DNA of 64,000 nucleotides from JACMRP01 sp047302465 (GCF_047302465.1 NZ_CP178621.1:1736001-1800000); one strand, 5' to 3'; positions 24,790 through 33,930 are shown, counted from the first letter of the stretch. Notes: generated by a model not told the origin, from the letters alone. A program made the numbers and translations.

Positions 24790-27224
24790 AGATCAGTCTA
24801 AAGTGGCTTCAAGATTTTGTTGATATCAATGACTACATGAAAAAGCCCGATGAGTTGGGAGAACTTCTCACTCGCGCAGGGCTTGAAGTGGAAGAAACCA
24901 TCAATCGTGCAAAAGATTATCAGCATGTCGTGGTAGGTTTGATTCTTGAAAAAGACAAACACCCGAATGCAGATAAACTTTCTTTGTGCAAAGTAACTAC
25001 GGGCGAAGGTGTTGTTCACCAAATCGTCTGTGGAGCTCAGAACCACAAAGCAAATGACCGCGTGATCGTGGCTTTGCCAGGTGCGGTTCTTCCTGGGAAT
25101 TTTGTTATCAAGAAAGCGAAAGTCCGCGACGTAGAATCTGGCGGAATGCTTTGCTCTTACAAAGAGCTGGGGCTTGCAAAAGAGAGCGACGGGATCGCGA
25201 TTTTGCCAACCGATGCTCCGGTCGGAAAATCTTTTGCGGAGTTCGGTGGTTATGACGATGTGATCTTTGAGCTTAAAGTTACTCCGAACCGCGCAGACTG
25301 TCTCAGTCACTATGGTTTGGCTCGCGAGATCGCATGCGTCTTGGGACGTGAGTTGAAGCCGCTTTCTAGCAAATTGGTTTTGTCTGGCGATTCAACGAAA
25401 AAACAAATTGGTCTTGAGGTGAAGAACTCAGATCTTTGCCCTCGTTACGCGGGCCGATTTGTAAAAGGCGTGCGAGTTCAAGCAAGTCCTGAGTGGTTGG
25501 TAAAACGTCTTGAAGCTGTTGGTTTGAATTCAATCAACAATGTGGTGGACGTGACGAACTACGTGATGATGGAACTTGGTCAGCCGCTTCATGCATTTGA
25601 TGCGAAATTTATTGAAGGTTCAAAAATTGTTGTCAGCCAAGCTCAAGCCGGCGAAAAGTTCAAAACTTTGGATGGCACGGAAGTGACTCTGAAGGGTTCA
25701 GAGCTGATGATCCGCGATGCCAATCGCCCTGTTGCGATGGCGGGTGTTGTTGGTGGTCAGAATTCTGGCGTGAGCGAGACAACGACAGATATCTTTATTG
25801 AAGCTGCTTACTTCTTACCGATGGCTGTGCGTAAAGCTTCGCGTGGTCACGGGATTGAAACAGATTCTGCGTACCGCTTCAGCCGTGGTGTGGATCCAGA
25901 TGGCACTGTTCGTGCGATGGACCGTGCTGCAGATTTGATCGTGCAACTTGCGGGCGGAACTGCGTTTGGTGATCACCACGACTTTTATCCAAATCCTGTG
26001 AAGAAAAATCCTATCGAGATCGCGGTACAAACTGTCAGCGATCGTATGGGTTACGTAGCAGATGAAGCGAAATTTGCCGATTACATGCGCCGCTTGGGAT
26101 GCCAAGTGACGGGTGGATCTGGCAAGTACAGCATTTTGCCTCCGACCTTCCGGTTTGACCTTGAGCAAGACATGGATTTGGTTGAAGAGTACGCAAGACT
26201 TCATGGCTATGAAAACATCCCAGAGAGTCTTCCTGTTTTTGCCGAGAATCCGGCAATCCACGATAAGACCTTCATGTTAAACATGAAGCTTTCGCAAATG
26301 TTGCGTGGCCAGGGTTTCTCTCAGGCTTTCAACTATGCTTTTGTGGGCGGGCAAACTCAGAGAAAATTCTTGGGTGGCATCGAAGCTTTGAAAGCGGCGG
26401 GCTTCCCAGTTTCTGATAGAAGTATCCAGGTGTTGAATCCATTAAATGAAGAAATGGATACAATGAGAAGTTCGCTTTCAACAGCGCTTTTCAAAAACCT
26501 TACGAACAACTTCCATCAGGGAAATCATCTGGGGCGTTTGTACGAAATCGGCCAATGTTTCTATCGCGACGGTGATCTGTACAAAGAAAACACTCGTATG
26601 GCGCTCATGGCTTGGGGACATAGTACGAATCTTTGGAATCAAACTGCGACTCATCCTTTAGTGTTTGAAGTTAAAGCAGCGGTTGAAGTTTTATTGAAGA
26701 ATATGAACATCAATTCTTACACCTGGGTTGTGCCAACGGATAAAGGCGAAGTGCCAGCGTTTATGCATCGCGGGCAATTTGCTCAACTCGTAGTTGAAGG
26801 CAAAAAAGTGGGTTACATCGGGACTCTTCATCCGGTTCTTTTGGATGACAATAAGATCCGTGTTCCTGCAGCCATGGGTGAGTTTGATATGGATCAGCTC
26901 TACAAAGGACAGCCAAGACCTTACCGTTTTGAAAGCTTGTCGAAATTCCCAGCAGTCGAGCGTGATTTTGCGTTGGTGATGGCGAAAAATATCAAGGTGG
27001 GCGAAGTCGTTAAAGAGATCCGTAAACAAGGTGGGGGCATCCTCACCAATGTGGATGTCTTTGACGTGTACGAAGGTGATAAGTTGGAAGCGGGTAAGAA
27101 GTCCGTGGCTCTACGCCTTACTTTCCAAGATAAAAATGCCACACTGCAAGATAATCAAGTTGTAGAGGTAAGTAATAAGATTTTAGAGTCTTTGAAGAAG
27201 CAATTTGCGTTAACAATGAGATAA
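24786..27224 (+). CDS. pheT: Phenylalanyl-tRNA synthetase beta subunit
   Basis: 812 residues, full length. It has an N-terminal tRNA-binding OB fold (about 40-150), a B3/B4 editing domain, B5 DNA-binding-like domains, the catalytic-like core, and a C-terminal ferredoxin-like anticodon-binding domain starting near FPAVERDFALVM. It partners PheS, contributing tRNA recognition and removal of mischarged Tyr. Translation is coupled to pheS by the 4-bp overlap. The ihfA gene follows 80 bp later, the same gene order as in enterobacteria. Confidence 0.98.
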   Translation: MKISLKWLQDFVDINDYMKKPDELGELLTRAGLEVEETINRAKDYQHVVVGLILEKDKHPNADKLSLCKVTTGEGVVHQIVCGAQNHKANDRVIVALPGAVLPGNFVIKKAKVRDVESGGMLCSYKELGLAKESDGIAILPTDAPVGKSFAEFGGYDDVIFELKVTPNRADCLSHYGLAREIACVLGRELKPLSSKLVLSGDSTKKQIGLEVKNSDLCPRYAGRFVKGVRVQASPEWLVKRLEAVGLNSINNVVDVTNYVMMELGQPLHAFDAKFIEGSKIVVSQAQAGEKFKTLDGTEVTLKGSELMIRDANRPVAMAGVVGGQNSGVSETTTDIFIEAAYFLPMAVRKASRGHGIETDSAYRFSRGVDPDGTVRAMDRAADLIVQLAGGTAFGDHHDFYPNPVKKNPIEIAVQTVSDRMGYVADEAKFADYMRRLGCQVTGGSGKYSILPPTFRFDLEQDMDLVEEYARLHGYENIPESLPVFAENPAIHDKTFMLNMKLSQMLRGQGFSQAFNYAFVGGQTQRKFLGGIEALKAAGFPVSDRSIQVLNPLNEEMDTMRSSLSTALFKNLTNNFHQGNHLGRLYEIGQCFYRDGDLYKENTRMALMAWGHSTNLWNQTATHPLVFEVKAAVEVLLKNMNINSYTWVVPTDKGEVPAFMHRGQFAQLVVEGKKVGYIGTLHPVLLDDNKIRVPAAMGEFDMDQLYKGQPRPYRFESLSKFPAVERDFALVMAKNIKVGEVVKEIRKQGGGILTNVDVFDVYEGDKLEAGKKSVALRLTFQDKNATLQDNQVVEVSNKILESLKKQFALTMR

Positions 27225-27304
27225 ATTCTTGATTGTTTTCAAAGACTTGTTAGCCTTAAAAAGTATTTAAGTTTAAGAAATGATTCCAAGGAGTGGGTTT
27301 CTGT

Positions 27305-27655
27305 ATGGCAGGCCAAAATTTAGGTAAATCAACTGTGACAAAGGCCGATATTGTTGAAAAGGTCTATCAGAAGATTGGTTTCTCAAAGAAAGAAGCTTCT
27401 GAGTTGGTAGAGTTGGTATTTGACACTCTTAAAGACGTTTTACAAAACGGTGAAAAAGTTAAGATCTCTGGCTTTGGGAACTTCGTCGTGCGTGGCAAGA
27501 ATGAGCGCATCGGACGTAACCCTCAAACTGGCGATCAAATCACAATCAGTGCTCGTCACGTTCTTACTTTCCGCCCCAGCCAAGTGCTGAAGGCAATGCT
27601 CAACGGTGAGGAGTACGCACATCTCAAGGACGATGACGATGATGACGACAACTAG
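27305..27655 (+). CDS. ihfA: IHF alpha / HU-family DNA-bending protein
   Basis: 116 residues starting at ATG 27305 (MAGQNLGKS). A GTG at 27293 overlaps the AAGGAG ribosome binding site and is rejected. The family signature GRNPQTGDQITISARHVLTFRPS forms the DNA-wrapping arm, preceded by the helical dimer part TKADIVEKVYQKIGFSKKEA. Location after pheST points to IHF-alpha instead of HU. An unusual C-terminal run of seven aspartates (KDDDDDDDN) makes an acidic tail, which could moderate DNA binding. The MerR-like gene starts inside this tail. Confidence 0.93.
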   Translation: MAGQNLGKSTVTKADIVEKVYQKIGFSKKEASELVELVFDTLKDVLQNGEKVKISGFGNFVVRGKNERIGRNPQTGDQITISARHVLTFRPSQVLKAMLNGEEYAHLKDDDDDDDN

Positions 27656-28175
27656 TCACGAAATTGAACTGGGTGGAAACGATCAGTTAGAACTTCAATT
27701 GGGCGATGAGCACGTTGAAGCTTCAGCACCTATCGATACACCTGAAAATCCTCTGACAAGCTCAGAGCCTATTTCTCTTCCAGCGGCTCTTTGTGATGAC
27801 AAGCTTCTCGAGGAGATCAATTCCATTCCTGATAAAATGGGTTTTAAAATCGGGGATGTCGCTGACATGTTGGGAATCAAACAATATGTTCTCAGATACT
27901 GGGAAACTGAGTTTGATCTTTTGAAACCTAAAAAAGCTTCTAACAACCAACGTATGTACACTCGTAAAGACGTTGAAAATGCCTTCTTGATCCGTAAGCT
28001 TTTGCACAGAGATCGCTTTTCGATCGAAGGTGCGCGCAATGCTTTGAAAGAATTGAAAGCTCACGTGAAAAAAGAGAAGGACTACTCACAAGTGGTTCAT
28101 CGCTTGGACAATGTTCATGACCGTCTCGAGGACTTGGTCATGGATATTAGAAAAGCCCGTCAATTATTTAAGTAG
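27639..28175 (+). CDS. MerR-family transcriptional regulator
   Basis: About 178 residues. After an acidic, disordered N-terminal 60 residues there is a MerR winged helix-turn-helix: GFKIGDVADMLGIKQYVLRYWETEF, then SNNQRMYTRKDVENAFLIRKLL. A coiled-coil-like C-terminus follows. MerR proteins bind as dimers between promoter elements. The effector domain is short and has no metal-binding cysteines, so the signal is unknown. Three clustered ATGs (27633, 27639, 27642) lie in the ihfA Asp-tail codons. 27639 is chosen because AAGGA at 27626-27630 is then 8 bp away. pheST-ihfA followed by a MerR gene is a common gene order. Confidence 0.85.
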   Translation: MMTTTSHEIELGGNDQLELQLGDEHVEASAPIDTPENPLTSSEPISLPAALCDDKLLEEINSIPDKMGFKIGDVADMLGIKQYVLRYWETEFDLLKPKKASNNQRMYTRKDVENAFLIRKLLHRDRFSIEGARNALKELKAHVKKEKDYSQVVHRLDNVHDRLEDLVMDIRKARQLFK

Positions 28176-28275
28176 AAACTGTTTTATAATTCCAAATCCT
28201 TCGTTGTTCGTCGTTGCTGTACGCTATGTACAGCCGCCTCCTCTCGCCTTGGCTTTGGACTTAAAAAACAGTTTC
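28175..28275. repeat. 101-bp imperfect inverted repeat (palindromic intergenic element)
   Basis: The element begins on the MerR stop codon and is symmetric about base 28225. The outer arms (25 nt, starting GAAACTGTTTT and ending AAAACAGTTTC) match at 22 of 25 positions. An inner 16-nt stretch is unmatched. The apex is GCTGTAC (28216-28222) and GTACAGC (28228-28234) around GCTAT. There is no T-run, so it is not a classical terminator. It resembles the dispersed palindromes found between genes in many proteobacteria. No second copy was noticed in this window. Confidence 0.75.
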
Positions 28276-28302
28276 TAACAATAATCTTATAGGAAATTCG
28301 GC

Positions 28303-29307
28303 GTGAGAAATCTTGTCGCTCTATTAATGAGTCTTCCGCTTTTTTCATTGGCAGATGATGCCCGGTGGGTTTCGGACTCTGCGGATACCCTCAATTTTAA
28401 ATTTGGAATTATGCAGCCATCTTTACGGTTTGGTACCGACAGCTCCGTGGGGAATGAGGACTCGCCCGTTGATTACTCTCCGGGGCCTCTTTCCAAAAAC
28501 TTTGTTTCCCTGAGTTATCGTAATCTCGGAGCATATCTTTCCTGGAGTAATAAACAATCCGCCGATAACGTCGAGTCTTACGGGGATTCCAGAGGCGTTG
28601 ATTTTCAGCTAAATTTCTTCGGCAAGAAAATTACTCAGCAGTATTTTTATCAAGCTTATCAGGGCTACTACATCAGTAACACCTTGGCGATTGACCCAAG
28701 TTACCCGGCACCCAATTACATGCATTTACCCGAGATGAAGACCCAGCACTATGGTGCAAACTTCATTTATAATTTTCAACCCGAGCGATATTCAATGAGC
28801 GTTGCTTACGACCAAGCTGGACATCAAAAAGAAAGTGGCGGTGCTTGGTTGGCAGCGTTAGGGCTGCATAGTCATCGTTTTAGTTCCGACGGGCTTTTGC
28901 CGGTCGATGTCTCTGCAGATTATGGAGAGCTCGCGAATCTGCAATCTGGAAGATTGTCGCAGGCAAGCCTATCTGGCGGCGGCGGTTACAATTGGGTCTT
29001 TGGAAAGAATTGGTACATGGGCGGCCAGTTACTTTTCGGTTATGGCTGGGCCAATCAAAGTTTTGAAACTGCAGAGGCTATCTACAACCGCTATGCTTCA
29101 GTAGTTGCGACAAGCGCGATTGTGGGGATGGGCTACAACGGCGAAAAGCATTACTTTGTAATTCAGGGGACCACAGATAGCTACACCTATAGTCTGCCGA
29201 GTATGGACCTTCAAATTACTTCGAATCAGTCTTGGGTGCATTACGGCTATCGTTTCGGTGGAGTGGATATTCCCTTCCTAAATCCGATTTCTGCGTGGCT
29301 TGATTAG
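28303..29307 (+). CDS. Exported beta-barrel-like protein (possibly DUF4421)
   Basis: 334 residues from GTG 28303 behind AGGAAA. A signal peptide (MRNLVALLMSLPLFSLA) precedes a mature part dominated by alternating aromatic/polar strands (FVSLSYRNLGAYLSWSN, QYFYQAYQGYYISN, WVHYGYRFGGVDIP) separated by Gly/Asp/Ser turns, consistent with an outer-membrane barrel. The ending is not the classical C-terminal Phe. Pore or enzyme function cannot be told. It is likely transcribed alone, 27 bp after the palindromic element. Confidence 0.65.
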   Translation: MRNLVALLMSLPLFSLADDARWVSDSADTLNFKFGIMQPSLRFGTDSSVGNEDSPVDYSPGPLSKNFVSLSYRNLGAYLSWSNKQSADNVESYGDSRGVDFQLNFFGKKITQQYFYQAYQGYYISNTLAIDPSYPAPNYMHLPEMKTQHYGANFIYNFQPERYSMSVAYDQAGHQKESGGAWLAALGLHSHRFSSDGLLPVDVSADYGELANLQSGRLSQASLSGGGGYNWVFGKNWYMGGQLLFGYGWANQSFETAEAIYNRYASVVATSAIVGMGYNGEKHYFVIQGTTDSYTYSLPSMDLQITSNQSWVHYGYRFGGVDIPFLNPISAWLD

Positions 29308-29311
29308 TGTT

Positions 29312-30646
29312 CTAGATCTTTTGCTGACTTCGAAGCCAAAAGCTATAGATCAAAGCGCCAAGACAAACGAAACCAACAGATCCTACAACAAGATACTGGA
29401 AGTCCGAAGTTTTTGGGATGAGTGTGCCAGCACCAAACAACAACAACGTTGCAACTCCGGTTAAAGCACTCGCAAACCCATTGACCTGACCACGAACCTC
29501 CGGATTGATATGCGTTTGGCGAATTTGCATTTCTCCAAGGCTAAATCCATAAAGGCCAATGCGCGAAATAAGAATCGCAACCAAAAACCCAACCTGTCCC
29601 CAAAGTGACTGATAAGCAAAGAAACAAACTAGTCCAAGCAAAAGCACGCAGCTTTGGAAAATAATCAAAACCTGTGAGGCCTTTGGTAGTCCTTTTTTCT
29701 TTACAACGAGTGGAAATACAAAGGTCGCGGCAAGTCCGAAGAAAGCCCCAGCTCCGCGAAAGATCCCGATGGCCCATTCAGGAAGCTGCCAAGCATCCTT
29801 CAAATATCCCGAGAGAAGAACGCCATGAGGGCTTAAAACGGACAACCAGAGGCACGCATAAGCAATGGCAACAAGGGCCACGGGTTCTTTGAAGAATGCG
29901 CGCCATCCACTTGTTAACTTGTGCCACAAAGATTCTTTGGTTTCGGCCGCTGCAATTATCTGTTTGTTAACCAGATCAGGACGTTCTTGAAAGATCGAGC
30001 GCAGTAATCCAAGTTCGGGGAAGAATGACAGAACATTCCACAGCGCGACCAAAAAGAAACCGGTCAAATATGTAGGTTGGTCGATAAGAAGCAAAAGGCC
30101 CGCAAGGACGGGGGCAGTGACCTCTGTAAAGAGGTCTACTTGTTGAAGGCGGCTGTTAAATTGCGACAGGTCTTGCGGCTGAAGACTCGATGGTACCAGG
30201 TCACTCGAGATCGCAATATCCATGAACGACGAGCCGCTACTGCTTAGAAGCCCGCCAAGGACCAGAAACACAAACATCATAGATGAGGTTGAGTCGCTCC
30301 ATAAATTTCCAGATGAGTTTAGAATTGAAAGATAGGTTATGGAACTCGTGCCGATTAAAACACCTGCGAGTTGCAGAAAGATGCCGAGATTTGCGGTCTT
30401 CTGACGGCTCATGCGATCTATTAAGGACGCTACTTTCGGAAGCAATAGAACATTTAAGAGCTTTACCAAGAAATAGTAAAGTGCAGCGATGCGAATCTGG
30501 TCAGGAAAAATTTTAAGCAAAATCAAGGGAACAGCAAAATCCCAGGCTTGATCTCCAGAGCGGGTCAGAAGGCGCCCTAGAAGAAGTTTTCGTGGCAAAG
30601 TAAGTTTCATAAAAAAAGATGTAACACCAATCGTGTCAGAAAGCAT
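29312..30646 (-). CDS. Ferroportin-like metal transporter (BbFPN type)
   Basis: A 12-helix MFS-fold transporter. It matches the bacterial ferroportin known from Bdellovibrio bacteriovorus: RLLTRSGDQAWDFAVPLIL in the first helix holds the metal-site Thr and Asp, and WNVLSFFPELG holds the Asn, Ser and Phe of the second half of the site in the right spacing. Counting from the Met at 30610, these are Thr16, Asp20, Asn192, Ser195 and Phe196. That is four less throughout than the published BbFPN numbering as I recall it. The start is uncertain: 30646 (444 residues) or ATG 30610 (432). Predicted to move Fe2+ or another divalent metal across the inner membrane. No Fur box was identified. Confidence 0.87.
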   Translation of the reverse strand: MLSDTIGVTSFFMKLTLPRKLLLGRLLTRSGDQAWDFAVPLILLKIFPDQIRIAALYYFLVKLLNVLLLPKVASLIDRMSRQKTANLGIFLQLAGVLIGTSSITYLSILNSSGNLWSDSTSSMMFVFLVLGGLLSSSGSSFMDIAISSDLVPSSLQPQDLSQFNSRLQQVDLFTEVTAPVLAGLLLLIDQPTYLTGFFLVALWNVLSFFPELGLLRSIFQERPDLVNKQIIAAAETKESLWHKLTSGWRAFFKEPVALVAIAYACLWLSVLSPHGVLLSGYLKDAWQLPEWAIGIFRGAGAFFGLAATFVFPLVVKKKGLPKASQVLIIFQSCVLLLGLVCFFAYQSLWGQVGFLVAILISRIGLYGFSLGEMQIRQTHINPEVRGQVNGFASALTGVATLLLFGAGTLIPKTSDFQYLVVGSVGFVCLGALIYSFWLRSQQKI

Positions 30647-30692
30647 AAATTCTTTAACATCCGCGGGGCATTAAGGGCGTTAAAATAGAAAG

Positions 30693-31673
30693 ATGAATAT
30701 TCTCTTAGCCCTGCTTATGGTGGTGCCCTTGTATGCGGCAGAAAAGCCGTGGAGATTCTGCGTGGCTCTTCCTCATGCGAAGGACCGTTATTGGTGGGCT
30801 GTAGCTTATGGACTTAAAGATGAGGCGGAAAAGAAGAATGTGAAAATCGAAATTTTACTGGCGGACGGTTATAGCTTCCTGGAGCAACAGAAGAAGCAGA
30901 TTCTGCAATGTAAGACCGAAAATTTTGATGCTATCATTTTGGGCGGGATTTCCCGCGATGGACTTGCGAGCGTTTTGGAAGAGGTGCGCGTCGCTAATAT
31001 ACCAGTTGTTGACCTTGTGAATGGCGTGAATTCCTCAGCTGTCGTTGCTAAATCCACGGTGAATTATCTGAAAGTGACGGATAAGATTTTCGACTTCATC
31101 CTGCAACATGCAAAAACCAATAAGGTGCCAATGCCTATCAGCATTGTCGTGTTTCCAGGACCGAAAGGGGCCGGCTGGTCGGAAGATACCTATGCTGGTT
31201 TTCGTGCAAAAATGAAAAATAAAAATGTGCGGATCTCATTTGGTGGATTCGATGATACGGGTATTTATCAGCAGATGAGTTTGGTACGGGGTTTTTTTGT
31301 CGAAAAAGTGCATGCAGACTATATTGTCGCCAACGGGGTCGCTGCATTGGCAGCGAGTAGACTTTTCGAGTTTAAAAAAATCAAACGAGCTCCATACATC
31401 ATTTCGACCTATGAAACAGACGAAATCGTTGCTGCAGTCAAAGAGGGCAAGATTCTTGCGACATCCACAGAGAAACCTGTGACTCTGGCGCGAAAGAGTA
31501 TTGATCTGGCCATTGAAGCAGTTGAAAAGAAACTGAGTCAGAGCCAATTTCAACGCGAGCTTGACGTCCAAACCAAAGAAAGTCTTGAGAACAGCAACCT
31601 TGAAGAGTCTCTTCCAAAAAGTGGTTTCTTCTTTGATTCCAACATATTGAAACCTAGCAAGAATAAGAAATAG
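30693..31673 (+). CDS. Periplasmic binding protein, TorT/sugar-binding type
   Basis: 326 residues with a signal peptide (MNILLALLMVVPLYAAE). The two-lobed type I binding-protein fold is visible: FCVALPHAKDRYWWAVAYGLKDEAEKK, DAIILGGISRDGLASVLEEV, IPVVDLVNGVN, FPGPKGAGWSEDTYAGF. The pattern is close to TorT, the periplasmic TMAO sensor partner, and to ribose-type binding proteins. There is no sensor kinase or permease next to it. It is divergent from the ferroportin-like gene, so the two may share a control region. Ligand unknown. Confidence 0.8.
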   Translation: MNILLALLMVVPLYAAEKPWRFCVALPHAKDRYWWAVAYGLKDEAEKKNVKIEILLADGYSFLEQQKKQILQCKTENFDAIILGGISRDGLASVLEEVRVANIPVVDLVNGVNSSAVVAKSTVNYLKVTDKIFDFILQHAKTNKVPMPISIVVFPGPKGAGWSEDTYAGFRAKMKNKNVRISFGGFDDTGIYQQMSLVRGFFVEKVHADYIVANGVAALAASRLFEFKKIKRAPYIISTYETDEIVAAVKEGKILATSTEKPVTLARKSIDLAIEAVEKKLSQSQFQRELDVQTKESLENSNLEESLPKSGFFFDSNILKPSKNKK

Positions 31674-31697
31674 CTCTGGAACCTCAGTCGACTTATA

Positions 31698-32462
31698 TTA
31701 TTTCGAGTCTTCTCGATAAGCTTTATATAGTTTCGAGTATTCCTTGGACGATTTCACTTTTTCTAAAGCCTGTTGCCAGCGTAATACTTCTTCATCTGGA
31801 ACATCCTTACTGACAACGAAATAAAGCGGTGAGTCCGTCACCTTCACAGGAGTTTGCTCTAGCAAGCTTGGAGAGTAGTTTGACTTTTTCAGCCAGTAAG
31901 CAACACCTAAATCTGTTTCTCCGATGGCCAAATCACAACGACCATGAATTGCCTTAAGGTAACTTCCTTCAGGATTGGACCCGACGTCGAGATTCTTAAA
32001 ACCTGCCTTTTTTAAAGTGGTATAGACCAATCCCATGTTTCGGCAGCAAATGCTTCCGACTTTTTTTGCATCTTCCAGACTCTTGATTTGTAAATGACTG
32101 TCTTTTCTTTTGTAGAAGTGAATCGCTTGATCACCAATAGGACCGATCCACTTGTACAGCGATTTGCGTTCTGGCGTCATAATGAATGAAAAGAATAGAA
32201 CGCGGGTGCCTTTATTCAAAGTATTCATGCCGCGAGACTCGGGCAGGATGTCGATTTTATAGTTTACGTCCAATTCCTTCATCACAAGCTTCATGACTTC
32301 CGTCGCAAAGCCTTTGATCTCACCGTTTTCGCTGTAATTAAAAGGAGGCCATTCCTCGGTTATTACTTTTAACCGGGGTGAAGCGGTCACCTCAGAAGCA
32401 GGTGACGCTTGAGTTATCAAAAGCAAGGTCAGTAGCGACCCTATGAACAGCTTGGCCTTCAC
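31698..32462 (-). CDS. Periplasmic solute-binding protein (SBP family 3)
   Basis: 254 residues, signal peptide about 1-22. LKVITEEWPPFNYSENGEIKGFATEVMK is the standard start of family 3 binding proteins; LPESRGMNTLNKGTRVLFFSF and GETDLGVAYWLKK follow. Usual ligands are polar amino acids, but bacteria often keep orphan copies for signalling. No ABC permease is adjacent. It is related in type to the protein at 6073. Convergent with the TorT-like gene, with a 24-bp gap and no clear terminator. Confidence 0.85.
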   Translation of the reverse strand: MKAKLFIGSLLTLLLITQASPASEVTASPRLKVITEEWPPFNYSENGEIKGFATEVMKLVMKELDVNYKIDILPESRGMNTLNKGTRVLFFSFIMTPERKSLYKWIGPIGDQAIHFYKRKDSHLQIKSLEDAKKVGSICCRNMGLVYTTLKKAGFKNLDVGSNPEGSYLKAIHGRCDLAIGETDLGVAYWLKKSNYSPSLLEQTPVKVTDSPLYFVVSKDVPDEEVLRWQQALEKVKSSKEYSKLYKAYREDSK

Positions 32463-32654
32463 TAAACACCCTTTCGCGGCTTTCCTAGGCGCCTTGATCC
32501 ATAGTTTACTTTGTCTCAGATCGAGGGGTTGTTCCAGTTACAGAGAATTCCACGCGCCTTCAGCATAGAATATGTCAGGTGCCACGGATATCAAAAGAAA
32601 GTGGTCGAAAACTCTACAGAGCACAGACCTAAGGAGTGTTTAGATAACTAACGT

Positions 32655-33470
32655 TTATTGGGGATACTTCAGACCGCGAGGCCACCAGCAGGGCGGCGGA
32701 GTGCAGTCGCTTATTTTGCCGTTCTTAAGGCAGACAGCCCCTTGTAGAACCGTTTCCATGCGACATTGGTTGGAAGGATAGGTATTTGGAATAAACTCTG
32801 TAGCTTCCGGAGAAACGAAGTTTAAAACCACGGGCTCGTAAGATTCGTATCCCCATTTCTGCAAGAAACGGAAGGACTCGAAACCCGCTTGCAGAGAAAG
32901 CTCGCAACTCTTATGGCCTTCGCAAGCTTGAGCCACGTCCTTCGACGTTGAGGGCTGATAGGCCGGGTACTCTTGCAGGAAGCGGTCGGTACAGCGAAGT
33001 GCCGCAAACAAATCCGAGACACCTTCTGTAGAGACATTTTCGCCTCGTTCATTGGTCTGCTTTGGTTCTCCACCGACAAGATGTCCAAGTTCGTGACAGA
33101 AAGTATAAGCCAGGATCGCGGGCGTTAAACCCGGAGCTCTTAAGAAACCTCCCCAGACTGCGATGACCAAGCCTTCAGGTTTATAGCGTGCATTTGCAGA
33201 GTAGAAAGGGTTGTCCCATTGAAGATCGATTAAAAGTTCACGGTCATTTTTTGGGAAGCTTTTTTTGGCGAAAGTTAGAAAGTCGTTACGAATTTCTTGC
33301 GCGAATTCGAGTGTCATTCCAGACATTGGCAATTGGCTACCGGCGGGCAGTTCGAAAAACCCGCGCTTTATATGCGGGGCTACGTCAGGATCATTTTGTG
33401 GATTCACGAGAGTCGCAGCCATCGCGCTTAATGCAATCCAAAAAATGAAAAGTCCTACCAGGTGTTTCAT
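32655..33470 (-). CDS. Exported zinc metalloprotease-like protein
   Basis: 271 residues with a signal peptide (about 1-19). The zincin motif HELGH lies at 126-130 in AYTFCHELGHLVGG. A candidate third ligand, Glu149 in STEGVSDLFAALRC, would give the gluzincin-type HExxH...E pattern, with Asp153 nearby. The conserved hydrophobic strand LVIAVWGGFLRAPG upstream fits the edge strand of such enzymes. Several cysteines suggest disulfides. In a predatory lifestyle it could act on prey or periplasmic proteins, but that is inference. Transcribed alone. Confidence 0.75.
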   Translation of the reverse strand: MKHLVGLFIFWIALSAMAATLVNPQNDPDVAPHIKRGFFELPAGSQLPMSGMTLEFAQEIRNDFLTFAKKSFPKNDRELLIDLQWDNPFYSANARYKPEGLVIAVWGGFLRAPGLTPAILAYTFCHELGHLVGGEPKQTNERGENVSTEGVSDLFAALRCTDRFLQEYPAYQPSTSKDVAQACEGHKSCELSLQAGFESFRFLQKWGYESYEPVVLNFVSPEATEFIPNTYPSNQCRMETVLQGAVCLKNGKISDCTPPPCWWPRGLKYPQ

Positions 33471-33592
33471 AGGAAATAAGTATCATTTTTGGGGTTTTCT
33501 TAGGGGGATCTCTGCATATTTTGAAATAATTTCTGCGCGTATTTGGTCATAGTGTCATACTTTAAGACACTTGTTTCTATCCAGTAGTAGGG

Positions 33593-33630
33593 CAAAAAAA
33601 AAGACCCGGTCTTATGAGGCCGGGTCTTTA
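33593..33630 (-). terminator. Rho-independent terminator
   Basis: AAAGACCCGG and CCGGGTCTTT (33600-33609 and 33620-33629 on the plus strand) form a 10-bp stem. On the minus strand it is followed by a long T-run (plus-strand A-run at 33594-33602). It lies just after the small exported gene ending at 33652. Confidence 0.9.
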
Positions 33631-33651
33631 CAACATTCATAGAACGAAAAA

Positions 33652-33930
33652 CTAGTTTTGCTGACAAGTAGAGTAGCTGTTACCTTGTGCCATGCACTCA
33701 GTGATTTGTTCAGCAGCTGCAGATTTTGCGCAATAGTCCCAAGCTTGTGAGTAGTTGATGCCAGGATGCGCTTTGATGATTTCAGAGATGTTGCAAGCTT
33801 TTTCAGCTGTGCGGCACATTTGCTGAGCAAGGTCACGGTTTCCGTGAGCTTTAGGCATCATTTCAGATACGCAGTTTGCGAATGCAGAATTAGCAAGAAC
33901 CAATACGAATGAAAAAATAATTGTTTTCAT
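33652..33930 (-). CDS. Small exported cysteine protein
   Basis: 92 residues: signal peptide MKTIIFSFVLVLANSAFA, then a 74-residue mature domain with six cysteines (NCVSEMM, QQMCRTA, KACNISE, WDYCAKS, ITECMAQ, STCQQN). The pattern suggests a compact disulfide-linked helical bundle. A GGAG ribosome binding site precedes the ATG and a strong terminator follows, so this is a well-defined single-gene unit. Function unknown. Confidence 0.8.
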   Translation of the reverse strand: MKTIIFSFVLVLANSAFANCVSEMMPKAHGNRDLAQQMCRTAEKACNISEIIKAHPGINYSQAWDYCAKSAAAEQITECMAQGNSYSTCQQN

